DNA from: Brevibacterium sp. UCMA 11754
GTDB lineage: Bacteria > Actinomycetota > Actinomycetes > Actinomycetales > Brevibacteriaceae
NCBI RefSeq assembly: GCF_021532275.1
Contig: NZ_JACBOT010000017.1
Span: 1-64,000, forward strand
Length of the DNA stretch: 64,000 bases
Direction: 5' to 3'
The first letter of the stretch is position 1, and every line of letters begins with the position of its first letter. This document shows, in pieces, positions 28,756-37,909 of this stretch. The notes below the pieces were generated by a model. That model saw only the letters and a list, made by a program, of their open reading frames with translations, was not told where the DNA came from and made no database searches. The position numbers and the translations under genes were made by a program.

Positions 28756-29703
28756 ATGTCGACAACCTTCATCCAGATGCTCCGGGCCGCGGAAGTCAGT
28801 GGCAAACCCATCATCATCGACGGTGGCCTGGGCACTGCGCTCGAGTCCCGCGGCATCGATCTGCGCCATGAGCTGTGGTCGGCGGCCCTGCTCCGTGATT
28901 CCCCCGACACTCTTCGCGAGGTGCACGCCGACTTCATCCGCGCAGGTGCCCGGATCGTCACGACCGCCAGCTATCAGGCGACCCCCTTGGGTTTCGAGCG
29001 GGCATCGATCTCCGCCGAGGAGGGACGCGGACTCATCGTGACCAGCGTGGAGGTTGCCGCCCGAGCCGGCGCCGCCCTCGCCGCCGGTTCCGTCGGACCG
29101 TATGGGGCCGCCATCGGCAATGGCGCCGAGTACACCGGCGACTACAGCTTGAGCGATGCCGAGTTCACCGAATTCCACCGCCCGCGCATCGAGGCCCTGG
29201 TCAGTGCTGGTGCCGATCTGCTGGCCATCGAGACTCAGCCCTCGCTTCCGGAAGCCCGGGTGCTCGCGGGCCTGGCCCAAGAGTTCGGCATTCCTGCCTG
29301 GCTGAGCGTGACTCTGGCCGACCATGGGGGCTTGGCCGATGGTCGTCACATGGCCGACGGGACGCCCCTGATCGACCTCGCCGAGGCGGTCGCCGGTTCA
29401 CCGATGATCCGCGCACTGGGCGTCAACTGCGTGCGCCCATCGCTGATCTCACCCGCACTGAAAGCCTTGGCCAGCGCCACGGACCTTCCGCTCATCGCCT
29501 ATCCGAATTCGGGCGAGACCTACGATGCGACCAGGATGGAATGGCGCGAAGGTGCGGCCTTCGACACGAGCCCGACGACCCTGTCATCGTGGGTGTCCGC
29601 CGGCGCCCGCATCATCGGCGGCTGCTGCCGGACGACGCCGGGCGACATCGCCGGTCTCGTCGCCTCGGCGCACGAACTCAGCCCAGCATCTTCCCCGGGT
29701 TGA
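28756..29703 (+). CDS. mmuM: Homocysteine S-methyltransferase
   Basis: A 315-residue enzyme transferring a methyl group, usually from S-methylmethionine, to homocysteine to give methionine. The zinc-binding cysteines are visible in LGVNCVRPS (C225) and GGCCRTTP (C290, C291). The opening IIIDGGLGTALESRG is typical. It is read divergently from tgt across 21 bases, and its 3' end overlaps the 3' end of the GlcD-type gene by 26 bases. Confidence 0.9.
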   Translation: MSTTFIQMLRAAEVSGKPIIIDGGLGTALESRGIDLRHELWSAALLRDSPDTLREVHADFIRAGARIVTTASYQATPLGFERASISAEEGRGLIVTSVEVAARAGAALAAGSVGPYGAAIGNGAEYTGDYSLSDAEFTEFHRPRIEALVSAGADLLAIETQPSLPEARVLAGLAQEFGIPAWLSVTLADHGGLADGRHMADGTPLIDLAEAVAGSPMIRALGVNCVRPSLISPALKALASATDLPLIAYPNSGETYDATRMEWREGAAFDTSPTTLSSWVSAGARIIGGCCRTTPGDIAGLVASAHELSPASSPG

Positions 29704-31078
29704 GGATCCCCAGCGGGTCAAGGGCGTCCTTGATCTGCGTGTGCATCAGCCTGGCTCCAGCGTCGAGCTCACGCCCGAGCCACTCGCGCTTGAGGAACCC
29801 GACACCGTGCTCCCCCGTGATCGTCCCTCCCAGATCGAGTCCCAGCTGCATGATCGCGGCGAACGCCTCCTGCGCCTGGCTCACCTGAGCCTCGTCCCCG
29901 GCGTCGAAGACCACCGAGGGGTGCATGTTCCCGTCACCGGCATGACCGGCCGTGGCGACCTCGACGTCGAAGCGGGCATCGATGACCGCCAGGCGTTCGA
30001 AGAACTCGCCGAGAGCCGAGCGCGGCACGCACACATCATCGACGAGCTCGCCCCCGCCACGAGCGTGCGCGTACTTCTCCATCGCCGGGGCCACCGCCCG
30101 ACGGGCCGCCACGAGCATCTCCGAATCGGCGGGATCGTCGGAGACGAAGACCTCGGTGCCGCCGTTGGATTCCGCGACCCGGCGGAAGGCTTCGAGCTCC
30201 TCCATCGCCCCTGCACCCTTCGCATCCGACTGCACGAGCAGAAGCGCACCGACGCTGTCCGGCAGACCGAAGTCACCGTAGGCATTGATCATCGCCACAC
30301 TGGGTCCGTCGATGAACTCCAGCATCGACGGATTCGCTCCCGACCCCATGTACTCGGTGACGGTGCGCCCGGCCGATGCGGTGTCAGGGAAGATTCCCAC
30401 GGCGGTGATCGGCTGCGTCAGTGCCGGTTTCAGGGCCAGCGTCACCTCGACGATGGTGCCCAATGTGCCTTCGGACCCCACGAACAGGGCCGCCAGGTCC
30501 AGTCCGGCAACACCCTTGGCCGTCTGCCTCCCCAGCTTCGTCACGGTGCCGTCGGCGAGCACCACGGTCATGGCGCGCACATAGTCCTTGGTCACCCCGT
30601 ACTTCACGCAGCACATTCCGCCGGCGTTCGTGGCGACATTGCCGCCGATCGTCGAGATCGCCACCGACCCGGGATCGGGAGGATAGGAGAGTCCGTGTTC
30701 GGCCAGCGCCGTCTTCAGATCCCGGTTGATGACACCGGGCTGGACCCTGCATGTCTGGTTGACCGGATCGATGTCCACGATCTCGTCCATCGCTGCCACG
30801 TTGAGCAGCAGGCAGCCGTCGATCGCGTTGGCAGCGCCCGAGAGACCGGTCCGCGCACCCTGGGAGACCACGGGAAGGCGGTGCTCGGCGGCGAAGGCCA
30901 TCACGGCCACGACATCATCGACCGTCCGTGCCCTGACCAGGCCCAGAGCCTGCCCGGCCGGGCAGAACATTGCCTTGTCGTAGGCATAGCTGTCGATGAC
31001 GTCGCGGTCCATGACGAGGGCACCGGGGCTCAGCCGAGCCTCCAGCTCCTGTGTCGGAATCTGGGTCGTGGTGCTCAT
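29678..31078 (-). CDS. FAD-binding oxidase, GlcD/D-lactate dehydrogenase type
   Basis: A 466-residue flavoenzyme of the vanillyl-alcohol-oxidase fold. The FAD site appears in VVSQGARTGLSGAANAIDG and DPGSVAISTIGGNVATNAGG, and the C-terminal substrate domain has AGHAGDGNMHPSVVF and ITGEHGVGFLKREWL. Family members oxidise glycolate, D-lactate or other 2-hydroxyacids. No GlcE/GlcF partners are adjacent, so it may be a one-subunit enzyme. It could supply glyoxylate to the nearby Gcl route, but this is inference. Its start overlaps the aminotransferase stop (ATGA). Confidence 0.85.
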   Translation of the reverse strand: MSTTTQIPTQELEARLSPGALVMDRDVIDSYAYDKAMFCPAGQALGLVRARTVDDVVAVMAFAAEHRLPVVSQGARTGLSGAANAIDGCLLLNVAAMDEIVDIDPVNQTCRVQPGVINRDLKTALAEHGLSYPPDPGSVAISTIGGNVATNAGGMCCVKYGVTKDYVRAMTVVLADGTVTKLGRQTAKGVAGLDLAALFVGSEGTLGTIVEVTLALKPALTQPITAVGIFPDTASAGRTVTEYMGSGANPSMLEFIDGPSVAMINAYGDFGLPDSVGALLLVQSDAKGAGAMEELEAFRRVAESNGGTEVFVSDDPADSEMLVAARRAVAPAMEKYAHARGGGELVDDVCVPRSALGEFFERLAVIDARFDVEVATAGHAGDGNMHPSVVFDAGDEAQVSQAQEAFAAIMQLGLDLGGTITGEHGVGFLKREWLGRELDAGARLMHTQIKDALDPLGILNPGKMLG

Positions 31079-32160
31079 GCGGTCCTGGACTCTGCGAAGG
31101 ACTTGGCCACCTCACGCACTCTCTCGAGCGCTTCATCGGCGCCGATGCTGATCCGAACTCCCCCGCTCAGGCGCCGAATGGCCACGGCCTGCTCGGCACA
31201 CGCGGCTTCGAATGCCTGTGCATCCTCTGCGCCGAGGCTGACCCACACATAGTTGCCCTGGGAGTCGGAGACGGTGAGCCCGGCATCGCGCAGGTCCTGT
31301 TCGAGCTGGTCACGGGTGGCCGCAACCTCCTTGGCTCGGACGAGGACCTCGTCATTGCGCGACAGCGACTCCACGGCAGCGACCTGTGCCGCCGAGGTGA
31401 CGCTGAAGGGTGCGATCACCTGACGCAGTGCGCTTGCGATCGTCGGGTCGGCGACGCCGTAGCCCACACGCAGACCGGCCAGGCCATGTGCCTTGGAGAA
31501 GGTCCGTGCCAGCACCAGATTCGGGAACTTCCGGTAGGCGTCCATCCCATCGACCACCTCGGCGTCGGTGGCGAACTCGAAGTAGGCCTCGTCGAGGACG
31601 ACGATGACCTCGGCTGGGACCTCGGCCATGAAGCCGTCGAGCTCGGACGTCGAGACCGACGGCCCGGTCGGGTTGTTGGGCGAACAGAGCAGGATGAGTC
31701 GGGTCGTGTCATCGATGGCGGCGACCAGTCCCTGGAAGTCGTGCCGACCGTCTTCGAGCAGGGGCACGGGCCGCTTCTCCGCACCGCGCGCCGAGGCGAG
31801 GATCGGATACATCTCGAACGAGGGCCACGGGTAGACCACCGAGGTCCCGGACTCGAGCGTGATGTTCGTCAGCGCAGACAGGATCTCCGAGGCTCCGGCG
31901 CCGGGGACGATCTCGGCCTCATCGACATCGAGGTGGGCCGCTATATCGGTCACCAGCTTCGACGCCTTCGGGTCGGGGTAGTTCGCGGGCACCCGCCCGG
32001 CGTCTGCGATCGCGTCGGTGACACCCGGCAGCGGTGCCAGATGGTTCTCGTTCGAGGACAGCTTGTACGGTTTCAGACCTGGTGCGCTGGCCGGGGGTTT
32101 GCCCGGCACATAGGGCGGGAATTCGGCCAGGGCATCACGAAGAAGGAAGTGATTCGACAT
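31075..32160 (-). CDS. HisC-like aminotransferase (histidinol-phosphate/aromatic)
   Basis: A 361-residue class I/II PLP aminotransferase. It has YKLSSNENHLAPLPGV, CSPNNPTGPSVS, VVLDEAYFEFA and the PLP-lysine segment TFSKAHGLAGLRVGYG, as in HisC and actinobacterial Pat (aromatic amino acid) enzymes. The start at 32160 (MSNHFLLRDALAEFPPYVPGK) gives the usual family length. It is not in a his operon, so a general aromatic or histidinol-phosphate role is possible. It is co-translated with the following GlcD-type oxidase. Confidence 0.85.
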   Translation of the reverse strand: MSNHFLLRDALAEFPPYVPGKPPASAPGLKPYKLSSNENHLAPLPGVTDAIADAGRVPANYPDPKASKLVTDIAAHLDVDEAEIVPGAGASEILSALTNITLESGTSVVYPWPSFEMYPILASARGAEKRPVPLLEDGRHDFQGLVAAIDDTTRLILLCSPNNPTGPSVSTSELDGFMAEVPAEVIVVLDEAYFEFATDAEVVDGMDAYRKFPNLVLARTFSKAHGLAGLRVGYGVADPTIASALRQVIAPFSVTSAAQVAAVESLSRNDEVLVRAKEVAATRDQLEQDLRDAGLTVSDSQGNYVWVSLGAEDAQAFEAACAEQAVAIRRLSGGVRISIGADEALERVREVAKSFAESRTA

Positions 32161-32376
32161 GTGCCCATATTTGCACATCCTGTGGCAGGCGACACAAGGC
32201 GTCCAAGGGCTAAAAGTCCGAATGGTCGGAAAATGCCTCACGCCGCGGACGAACATCGGCTGTGAGGTTCCTCGCATGGGACTCCTGTGCCCGGGGGCGG
32301 GTTACTGGTTCGCCTGACGCGGAGAGTAGTCTGTGAGGCGAATACATGTAGTCAGTGACGAAGGATGAGAGTCGAA

Positions 32377-33852
32377 ATGCCCTCAACGCAGGAAAAGGTT
32401 GACGTTGTCTTGATCGGCGGCGGCATCATGAGCTCCACTCTTGGTGCCATGCTGACCGAACTTCAGCCCGAATGGGATATCCGGGTCTACGAGAAGCTCG
32501 ACTATGTCGCCGAGGAGAGTTCCGATCCGTGGAACAACGCCGGCACCGGTCACGCCGCCCTGTGCGAGCTCAACTACACTCCTGAGGACGAGAACGGCCA
32601 CATCGACCTCGCGAAGGCCTCGCAGATCAACGAGCAGTTCCATCACTCCCGCCAGTACTGGTCGCACCTCGTCGACAACGGCGTCCTGGCACAGCCGAAG
32701 TCCTTCATCAACCAGGTCCCTCACATCAGCTACGGCCGTGGTGAGAAGGGACGCGACTACATCAAGAACCGCTACGAGCAGATGGTCCGCAATCCGCTGT
32801 TCTCCGAGATGGAGTACACCGACGATCCGGACACCCAGGCCGAGTGGCTGCCGCTGATGTTCGAGGGCCGCGGGCCCGGTCAGGTCAACGGCATCTCGCG
32901 CACGAAGATCGGTTCGGACGTCGACTTCGGATCGCTGTCTCATCAGCTGCTGAACTATGTCGGCGACAAGGGTGCCACGATCCGCACCAGCCATCAGGTC
33001 ACCGACCTCGAACGCTCCTCCGACGGCTGGATCGTCACCGTCAAGGACCTGCTCTCCCATGAGACCCACAAGGTCAACGCGAAGTTCGTCTTCGTCGGCG
33101 CCGGCGGCGGTGCTCTGCCGCTGCTGCAGAAGTCGGGTATCCCCGAGGGGCGCGGCTACGGCGGCTTCCCTGTCTCCGGCATCTTCCTGCGCACCTCGAA
33201 CCCCGACCTCGTCGCCCGCCACCAGGCAAAGGTCTACGGCCAGGCATCCTTCGGCGCCCCGGCTATGTCGGTGCCTCACCTCGACACCCGTGTCGTCGAC
33301 GGCAAGGACTACCTGCTGTTCGGACCCTACGCCGGCTTCTCCCCCAAGTTCCTCAAGGGCGGCCGTTTCACCGACCTGCCCTTCTCAGTGCGCGGGAACA
33401 ACCTGCCCACGATGCTCAACGTGGCCAAGGACAACACCGACCTCGTCACCTACCTCGTCTCCGAGCTGGCCGCGTCGAAGAAGGCCCGCTTCGAATCGAT
33501 GCACGAGTTCATCCCGAACATCGACCCCAGCGACTGGGAGTTCATCCAGGCCGGTCAGCGCGTGCAGGTGATGAAGAAGGATTCGAACAAGGGCGGTGTG
33601 CTCAGCTTCGGCACCGAGCTCATCTCCTCCGCCGATGGCTCGATCGCCGCTCTCCTGGGCGCCTCGCCCGGTGCATCGACGGCAGTGTCCATCATGCTCA
33701 ACCTGCTCAAGACCTGCTTCCCTCGCCAGTACAGCGGCTGGGAGCCCTCCATCAAGGACATGGTGCCTTCGCTGGGCCGCAGCCTCGCCGACGACGAGAC
33801 CCTGCTCAAGGAGCTCTCCGAGTACACGGCGCGCACCCTGCAGCTGATCTGA
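32377..33852 (+). CDS. mqo: Malate:quinone oxidoreductase
   Basis: A 491-residue membrane-associated flavoenzyme oxidising malate to oxaloacetate and passing electrons to quinone. The FAD-binding VDVVLIGGGIMSSTLG, ESSDPWNNAGTGHAALCELN, HISYGRGEKGRDYIKNRY and FVGAGGGALPLLQKSGIPEG are characteristic. ATG 32377 is preferred over ATG 32365, which is too close to the AAGG site. It is an independent gene, ended by a long hairpin. It could drain malate made in the glyoxylate route nearby. Confidence 0.95.
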   Translation: MPSTQEKVDVVLIGGGIMSSTLGAMLTELQPEWDIRVYEKLDYVAEESSDPWNNAGTGHAALCELNYTPEDENGHIDLAKASQINEQFHHSRQYWSHLVDNGVLAQPKSFINQVPHISYGRGEKGRDYIKNRYEQMVRNPLFSEMEYTDDPDTQAEWLPLMFEGRGPGQVNGISRTKIGSDVDFGSLSHQLLNYVGDKGATIRTSHQVTDLERSSDGWIVTVKDLLSHETHKVNAKFVFVGAGGGALPLLQKSGIPEGRGYGGFPVSGIFLRTSNPDLVARHQAKVYGQASFGAPAMSVPHLDTRVVDGKDYLLFGPYAGFSPKFLKGGRFTDLPFSVRGNNLPTMLNVAKDNTDLVTYLVSELAASKKARFESMHEFIPNIDPSDWEFIQAGQRVQVMKKDSNKGGVLSFGTELISSADGSIAALLGASPGASTAVSIMLNLLKTCFPRQYSGWEPSIKDMVPSLGRSLADDETLLKELSEYTARTLQLI

Positions 33853-33890
33853 GCAGCTGAAGCCGTCGCCGTATAGCCGCGCAGCCGGCC

Positions 33891-33974
33891 GAATGCAGTA
33901 ACCGCTTGCCAGAGGTGCCAGAGCACGTCACTTGTGCTCTACCCAGGCACTTCCGGCAAGCGGTTACTGCATTC
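33891..33974. terminator. Very long hairpin between mqo and allE
   Basis: Perfect 20-bp arms at 33891-33910 and 33955-33974, beginning GAATGCAGTAACC. A second stem AGAGCAC/GTGCTCT (33920-33926, 33934-33940) lies inside. It separates convergent mqo and the ureidoglycine aminohydrolase gene and should act as a two-way terminator. The arms are longer than needed for that job. Confidence 0.75.
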
Positions 33975-33993
33975 ACCCCAACGCCGGCGTGCG

Positions 33994-34818
33994 CTACAGC
34001 TCGACTTGGCGGTTGACGTCCTTGTAGAGCAGGTAGCGGAAGCGGCCCGGCCCACCGGCGTAGCAGGCCTGCGGGCAGAAGGCGCGCATCGAGATGAAGT
34101 CACCCTCCTGGACCTCGACCCAGTCGCCGTTGACGCGGTAGACGGCCTTGCCCTCGAGCACGTAGAGGCCATGCTCCATCTCGTGGGTCTCGGCGAAGGG
34201 GATCACGGCACCGGGTTCGAAGGTCACGATGTTGACGTGCATGTCATAGGCCAGATTGTCCGGATCCAACGGACGCGTCGTGCGCCACCGGTTGTCGGTG
34301 CCCGGCATCGCTGCGGGCTCGACATCGGACTCCTGGCCGAACTTGGCCTCCGGGTTCAGTCCGGCCACGGGCTGGTAGCGCTTGCGGATCCAATGGAAGC
34401 GTGCCGCCTCGGCGCCGGTGGACTTCACACTCCACGTCGAACCGGCGGGCAGGAACCCGTAGCCGCCCGGCGTCAGGGTGTGGGCCTGACCTTCGTGGGT
34501 GATCTCGAGCTCGCCGACCATGAGGAAGATGAACCCCTCGACCTCGACCTGCGGCTCCGGCTTCTCGGCACCTCCGCCCGGGGCGACTTCGAGGATGGTC
34601 TGAGAGAACGTCACCGCGCCCCCGGCCACCGGCTTGCTCAGCACCCAGGAACGGGTCCCCGTCCATTCGGGCAGGTTCGAGGTCACGATGTCGCGCATGA
34701 CTCCGCGTGGGATCACCGTGTAGGCCTCGGTGACGATCGCACGGTCAGTGAGCAGGTCCGTCTGCGGCGGGTGCCCTCCGGTCGGCGCGAAGTAGGTGTA
34801 GGGGTCGGTCGTCGTCAT
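33994..34818 (-). CDS. allE: (S)-ureidoglycine aminohydrolase
   Basis: A 274-residue bicupin enzyme converting (S)-ureidoglycine to (S)-ureidoglycolate with release of ammonia. It has two cupin halves. The C-terminal one carries the family hallmark: FAETHEMEHGLYVLEGKAVY with metal-binding H/E residues, then MRAFCPQACYAGGPGRFRYL. An AAGGAG site lies 11 bases before the ATG. It is the third ureide step after allantoinase and allantoate amidohydrolase; the latter gene is not in the window. It follows the DUF6986 and malic enzyme genes on the same strand. Confidence 0.93.
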   Translation of the reverse strand: MTTTDPYTYFAPTGGHPPQTDLLTDRAIVTEAYTVIPRGVMRDIVTSNLPEWTGTRSWVLSKPVAGGAVTFSQTILEVAPGGGAEKPEPQVEVEGFIFLMVGELEITHEGQAHTLTPGGYGFLPAGSTWSVKSTGAEAARFHWIRKRYQPVAGLNPEAKFGQESDVEPAAMPGTDNRWRTTRPLDPDNLAYDMHVNIVTFEPGAVIPFAETHEMEHGLYVLEGKAVYRVNGDWVEVQEGDFISMRAFCPQACYAGGPGRFRYLLYKDVNRQVEL

Positions 34819-34890
34819 GTGTGCGTGTTCTCCTTCGGAACGGGGGTGGTCAGTACCAGGCGGTTGTGTGTCGCCGAGGTTGCCGGCAGG

Positions 34891-36216
34891 TCACTCGGGC
34901 GCGCCGGTGGCGGCGATGTGATTGAGGGTCGCAATCGACATCTTCGTCCGGTCCGTCACGAATTCCTCGGTGTGGGCACCGCAGGACAGTCCACGGCCCA
35001 GGTAGCGGGCCAGCGCCCGCGCGGTCGCCGGCTCGTCGAGGACGGCCGAGTCCTCCTGGAACACGTAGTTGCGCAGTCGGGTCGCCGCACGTTCGGCCCC
35101 CTCACGGTAGAAGCGGAAGGTGGCGAGGAAGCGTGTGGGCAGCTGGTGCGGATGCATGTCCCACCCTTGGTAGATGCCGCGCTTGAGGTGCCTGCGGACC
35201 AGTCCGGCGTGCAGGCTCCAGGCTCGTTGAATCTCCTCGGGCTCGCCGAGGGGCATGATGTTCGTCGAACCGTCGGAGAGGTGGACGCCGGTGCCGGCGA
35301 CCGCGAGCATCATCTGGTTCTTCGCGAAGTCGGCCACCGGGTGGTCCATGGCCTGATAGGCAGCGGCAACACCCATCGATGCCGAGTAGTCGTAGGTGCC
35401 GTAGTGCAGGGAGGTGATGCGCCCGGCACCGGCGTCGAGGACCGGAGCCAGGGGCACAGTACCGTCGGCGCCGAGGATGAGCTGCGGGGTCTCGACCTGC
35501 ACCTCGAAGGTGATCGAACCCTCGGCGAGACCGTGCTCGGCCTCCAGCGCACGGCAGGCAAGGACCATGGCGGACACCTGGTCAACGGTGCTCACCTTCG
35601 GCAGAGTGAGGACCAGCTGCTTGGGCAGGGATCCGTGGGCGGCGATCACCTCGGCGAGGAACAGGTCCAAGGTGCGCAGACCGCGCGCCCGGGTATCGGC
35701 CTCCATGCATTTGAACCGGATGCCAAAGAACGCCGGTGCACCCGTCTCGCTCAGTCCTGCGATCGAGTTGCGCGCGGCCTGGCGGACACAATCGTCCTCG
35801 GTCGCATCACCACGATCTCCGAACCCGTCTTCGAAGTCCATCCGCAGGTCCTCGATCGGTTCGACGGCAAGTTTCTTGGTGACCGCCTCGGCGAGCATCT
35901 CCGCTTCCCGGGCGACCTGGTGCAGATTGGGCATCGACTGGCTGTCGGGGGCCAGCGTCTCCTTGCGGGAGGCGATGATGACGCGTTCGGCCAACTGGAC
36001 CATCCCGCCGTTGGCCTCGACGCATTCGAGCGCCTGCTCACCCCATTCGCGGGGCAGGGCCGGGGACGAGAGATGCCCGGGGACGTAGACGGTGTGCACG
36101 GGCTGCCTGACCTCGCGCTCGCCGGGATACCGCCTGCTCAGCAGCTCGTCCGTGTCCGCCAGGAGTGAGTCGATGTCGGCCAACGTTGATTGATCCAATT
36201 TCACATTCTCTTTCAT
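34891..36216 (-). CDS. DUF6986 protein, HpcH/HpaI or malate-synthase-like TIM barrel
   Basis: A 441-residue protein that looks like a metal-dependent aldolase/lyase of the CitE/HpcH/malate-synthase group. Acidic metal-site candidates are in RMDFEDGFGDRG and FEVQVETPQLIL; ITSLHYGTYDYSASMG, YQGWDMHPHQLPTRF and SCGAHTEEF resemble the corresponding core segments of malate synthase A. The start at 36216 (MKENVKLDQ) is tentative; an in-frame ATG at 36261 exists. It lies between malic enzyme and AllE in the ureide island. Formation of malate from glyoxylate is a reasonable hypothesis, not shown by sequence. Confidence 0.65.
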   Translation of the reverse strand: MKENVKLDQSTLADIDSLLADTDELLSRRYPGEREVRQPVHTVYVPGHLSSPALPREWGEQALECVEANGGMVQLAERVIIASRKETLAPDSQSMPNLHQVAREAEMLAEAVTKKLAVEPIEDLRMDFEDGFGDRGDATEDDCVRQAARNSIAGLSETGAPAFFGIRFKCMEADTRARGLRTLDLFLAEVIAAHGSLPKQLVLTLPKVSTVDQVSAMVLACRALEAEHGLAEGSITFEVQVETPQLILGADGTVPLAPVLDAGAGRITSLHYGTYDYSASMGVAAAYQAMDHPVADFAKNQMMLAVAGTGVHLSDGSTNIMPLGEPEEIQRAWSLHAGLVRRHLKRGIYQGWDMHPHQLPTRFLATFRFYREGAERAATRLRNYVFQEDSAVLDEPATARALARYLGRGLSCGAHTEEFVTDRTKMSIATLNHIAATGAPE

Positions 36217-36303
36217 AGCATCATTGCGCGGGAGGACTGGTCTTCCAACATTGTCTCTCATAAAACAGCGACCGGCCCCCTGTTTCAGGAGACCGGTCGA
36301 AGA

Positions 36304-37683
36304 TCAGGAGGAGACAGCGGCGACAGCCTCCGCCACCTTCTTCGCCACGTCGGGGTCGAAGACCGACGGGACGACGTAGCCCGGATGGAGTTCGTCTTCG
36401 GGGATGCACGAAGCGATCGCGTCCGCCGCGGCGACCATGATGTTCTCGTCGATGTCTGTCGCCTCGGCGTCAAGGAGTCCGCGGAAGATACCCGGAAAGG
36501 CCAGCACATTGTTGATCTGGTTCGGGTAGTCGCTGCGTCCGGTAGCCACGACGGCGGCGTACTTGAGCGCCTCGGCGGGGTCGACCTCCGGGTCGGGGTT
36601 GGCCATCGCGAAGACGAGGGCGTCCTTGTTCATGGCCTGGATGTCAGCGCCGTCGAGCACGTTCGGAGCGGAGACGCCGATGAACACGTCGGCGCCGACG
36701 ACGGCTTCCTTCAGTGTGCCGTCGAAGCCCTCGGGGTTCGTGTTGCGCTGCAGCCACACCTTGTGCTCGGTGTCGACGGTGGACTTCGGTCCGATCGCGC
36801 CGTCACGGCCGCAGGCGATGATGTTCTTCGCCCCCGCGACCTGGAGCAGCCGGATGATCGCATTGCCGGCAGCGCCGACGCCTGAGACGACGATGCGCTG
36901 ATCTTCGAGCTTGCGGCCCACGACCTTGAGCGCGTTCTTCAGCGCGGCGAGCGTGACGATGCCGGTGCCGTGCTGGTCATCGTGGAAGACCGGAATGTCG
37001 AGCTCGGTGCGGAGCCTGGCCTCGATCTCGAAGCAGCGCGGGGCGGAGATGTCCTCGAGGTTGATGCCGCCGTAGGCCGGGGCGATGGCCTTGCAGATCG
37101 AGATGATCTCCTCGGTGTCCTTGGTATCCAGTGCCACGGGCCAGGCATCGACGCCTGCGAACTGCTTGAACAGGACAGCCTTGCCCTCCATCACCGGCAT
37201 CGCCGCTTCGGGCCCGATGTCGCCGAGGCCCAGCACTGCGGTGCCGTCGGTGACGACCGCAACAGTGTTGCGCTTGATCGTGAGGCGACGGGCATCGGCC
37301 TTGTTCTCCGCGATGGCCATGCACACGCGGGCCACGCCCGGGGTGTAGGCACGGGAGAGGTCGTCGCGGTTGCGCAGAGGCACCTTGGGCGTGGATTCGA
37401 GCTTGCCGCCGAGGTGGAGCAGGAAGGTCCGGTCGGAGACCTTGTGGACCTCGACTCCATCAAGCGTGTCGAGTGCTGCCGATACCTCGTCGGCGTGTGC
37501 GACATCGCGGGTATCGGCGCTGACGTCGATCATCACCGTATGCGGGGTGGATTCGACGACGTCGAGCGCGGTGATCGCGGCACCGGTGGCTGCAGCGGCG
37601 GCCACGAGGTCGGACGTCGATGTCCGACCGACCGCAGTCTCCACGCGAAGAGTGATTGAGTATCCGGGGCTTGGAACAGCCAT
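36304..37683 (-). CDS. NAD(P)-dependent malic enzyme with N-terminal ACT domain
   Basis: A 459-residue enzyme decarboxylating malate to pyruvate. An ACT-like regulatory domain (about 1-85: [32 protein letters not shown]) precedes the malic enzyme core. The core has [48 protein letters not shown] and the nucleotide site [12 protein letters not shown]. The start at 37683 fits a GAGAGGA site. The promoter carries a tandem pair of TTCC-N7-GGAA sites, tying this gene to the ureide regulon rather than to general anaplerosis. Confidence 0.92.
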   Translation of the reverse strand: MAVPSPGYSITLRVETAVGRTSTSDLVAAAAATGAAITALDVVESTPHTVMIDVSADTRDVAHADEVSAALDTLDGVEVHKVSDRTFLLHLGGKLESTPKVPLRNRDDLSRAYTPGVARVCMAIAENKADARRLTIKRNTVAVVTDGTAVLGLGDIGPEAAMPVMEGKAVLFKQFAGVDAWPVALDTKDTEEIISICKAIAPAYGGINLEDISAPRCFEIEARLRTELDIPVFHDDQHGTGIVTLAALKNALKVVGRKLEDQRIVVSGVGAAGNAIIRLLQVAGAKNIIACGRDGAIGPKSTVDTEHKVWLQRNTNPEGFDGTLKEAVVGADVFIGVSAPNVLDGADIQAMNKDALVFAMANPDPEVDPAEALKYAAVVATGRSDYPNQINNVLAFPGIFRGLLDAEATDIDENIMVAAADAIASCIPEDELHPGYVVPSVFDPDVAKKVAEAVAAVSS

Positions 37684-37709
37684 GGGAGTTATCCTCTCTG
37701 ATAAGTCTT

Positions 37710-37745
37710 TTCCGTAGTACGGATAATATCTTCTGTATAGTGGAA
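37710..37745 (-). promoter_or_regulatory. Tandem operator pair before malic enzyme
   Basis: Two 15-bp sites, TTCCGTAGTACGGAT (37710-37724, containing the perfect 6-1-6 palindrome TCCGTA-G-TACGGA) and TTCTGTATAGTGGAA (37731-37745), have centres 21 bp apart. They lie 27 bases or more upstream of the malic enzyme start. The same pair design is found at the other purine/ureide promoters in the window. Confidence 0.75.
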
Positions 37746-37758
37746 AATCTAGCCAGAA

Positions 37759-37794
37759 TGCTCGTGAACGGAAACTTTCTTCCATTTCAGGACT
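37759..37794 (+). promoter_or_regulatory. Tandem operator pair before the IclR-family gene
   Basis: Two weaker 15-bp sites (37759-37773 ending ACGGAA; 37780-37794 beginning TTCCATT), again 21 bp apart, meet in GGAAACTTTCTTCC (37770-37783). They lie on the IclR-gene side of the divergent region and suggest autoregulation. Confidence 0.6.
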
Positions 37795-37909
37795 AGACTG
37801 AGGGGCAGTTTCGCGCAGCGATGCTGGTTTTCATGTCGTCGGCACTCATCGTCGAGCTGCCACACAAGTCAATGAAGACGAATCCAATGGACGAGGAAGA
37901 GGAACTGGG

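Noticed and set aside
36217..36303. Possible TTCC-type operator before the DUF6986 gene
   Set aside because: Only a left half-site (TTCCAACATTGT at 36243) is seen, with no partner 21 bp away, so it was not listed.
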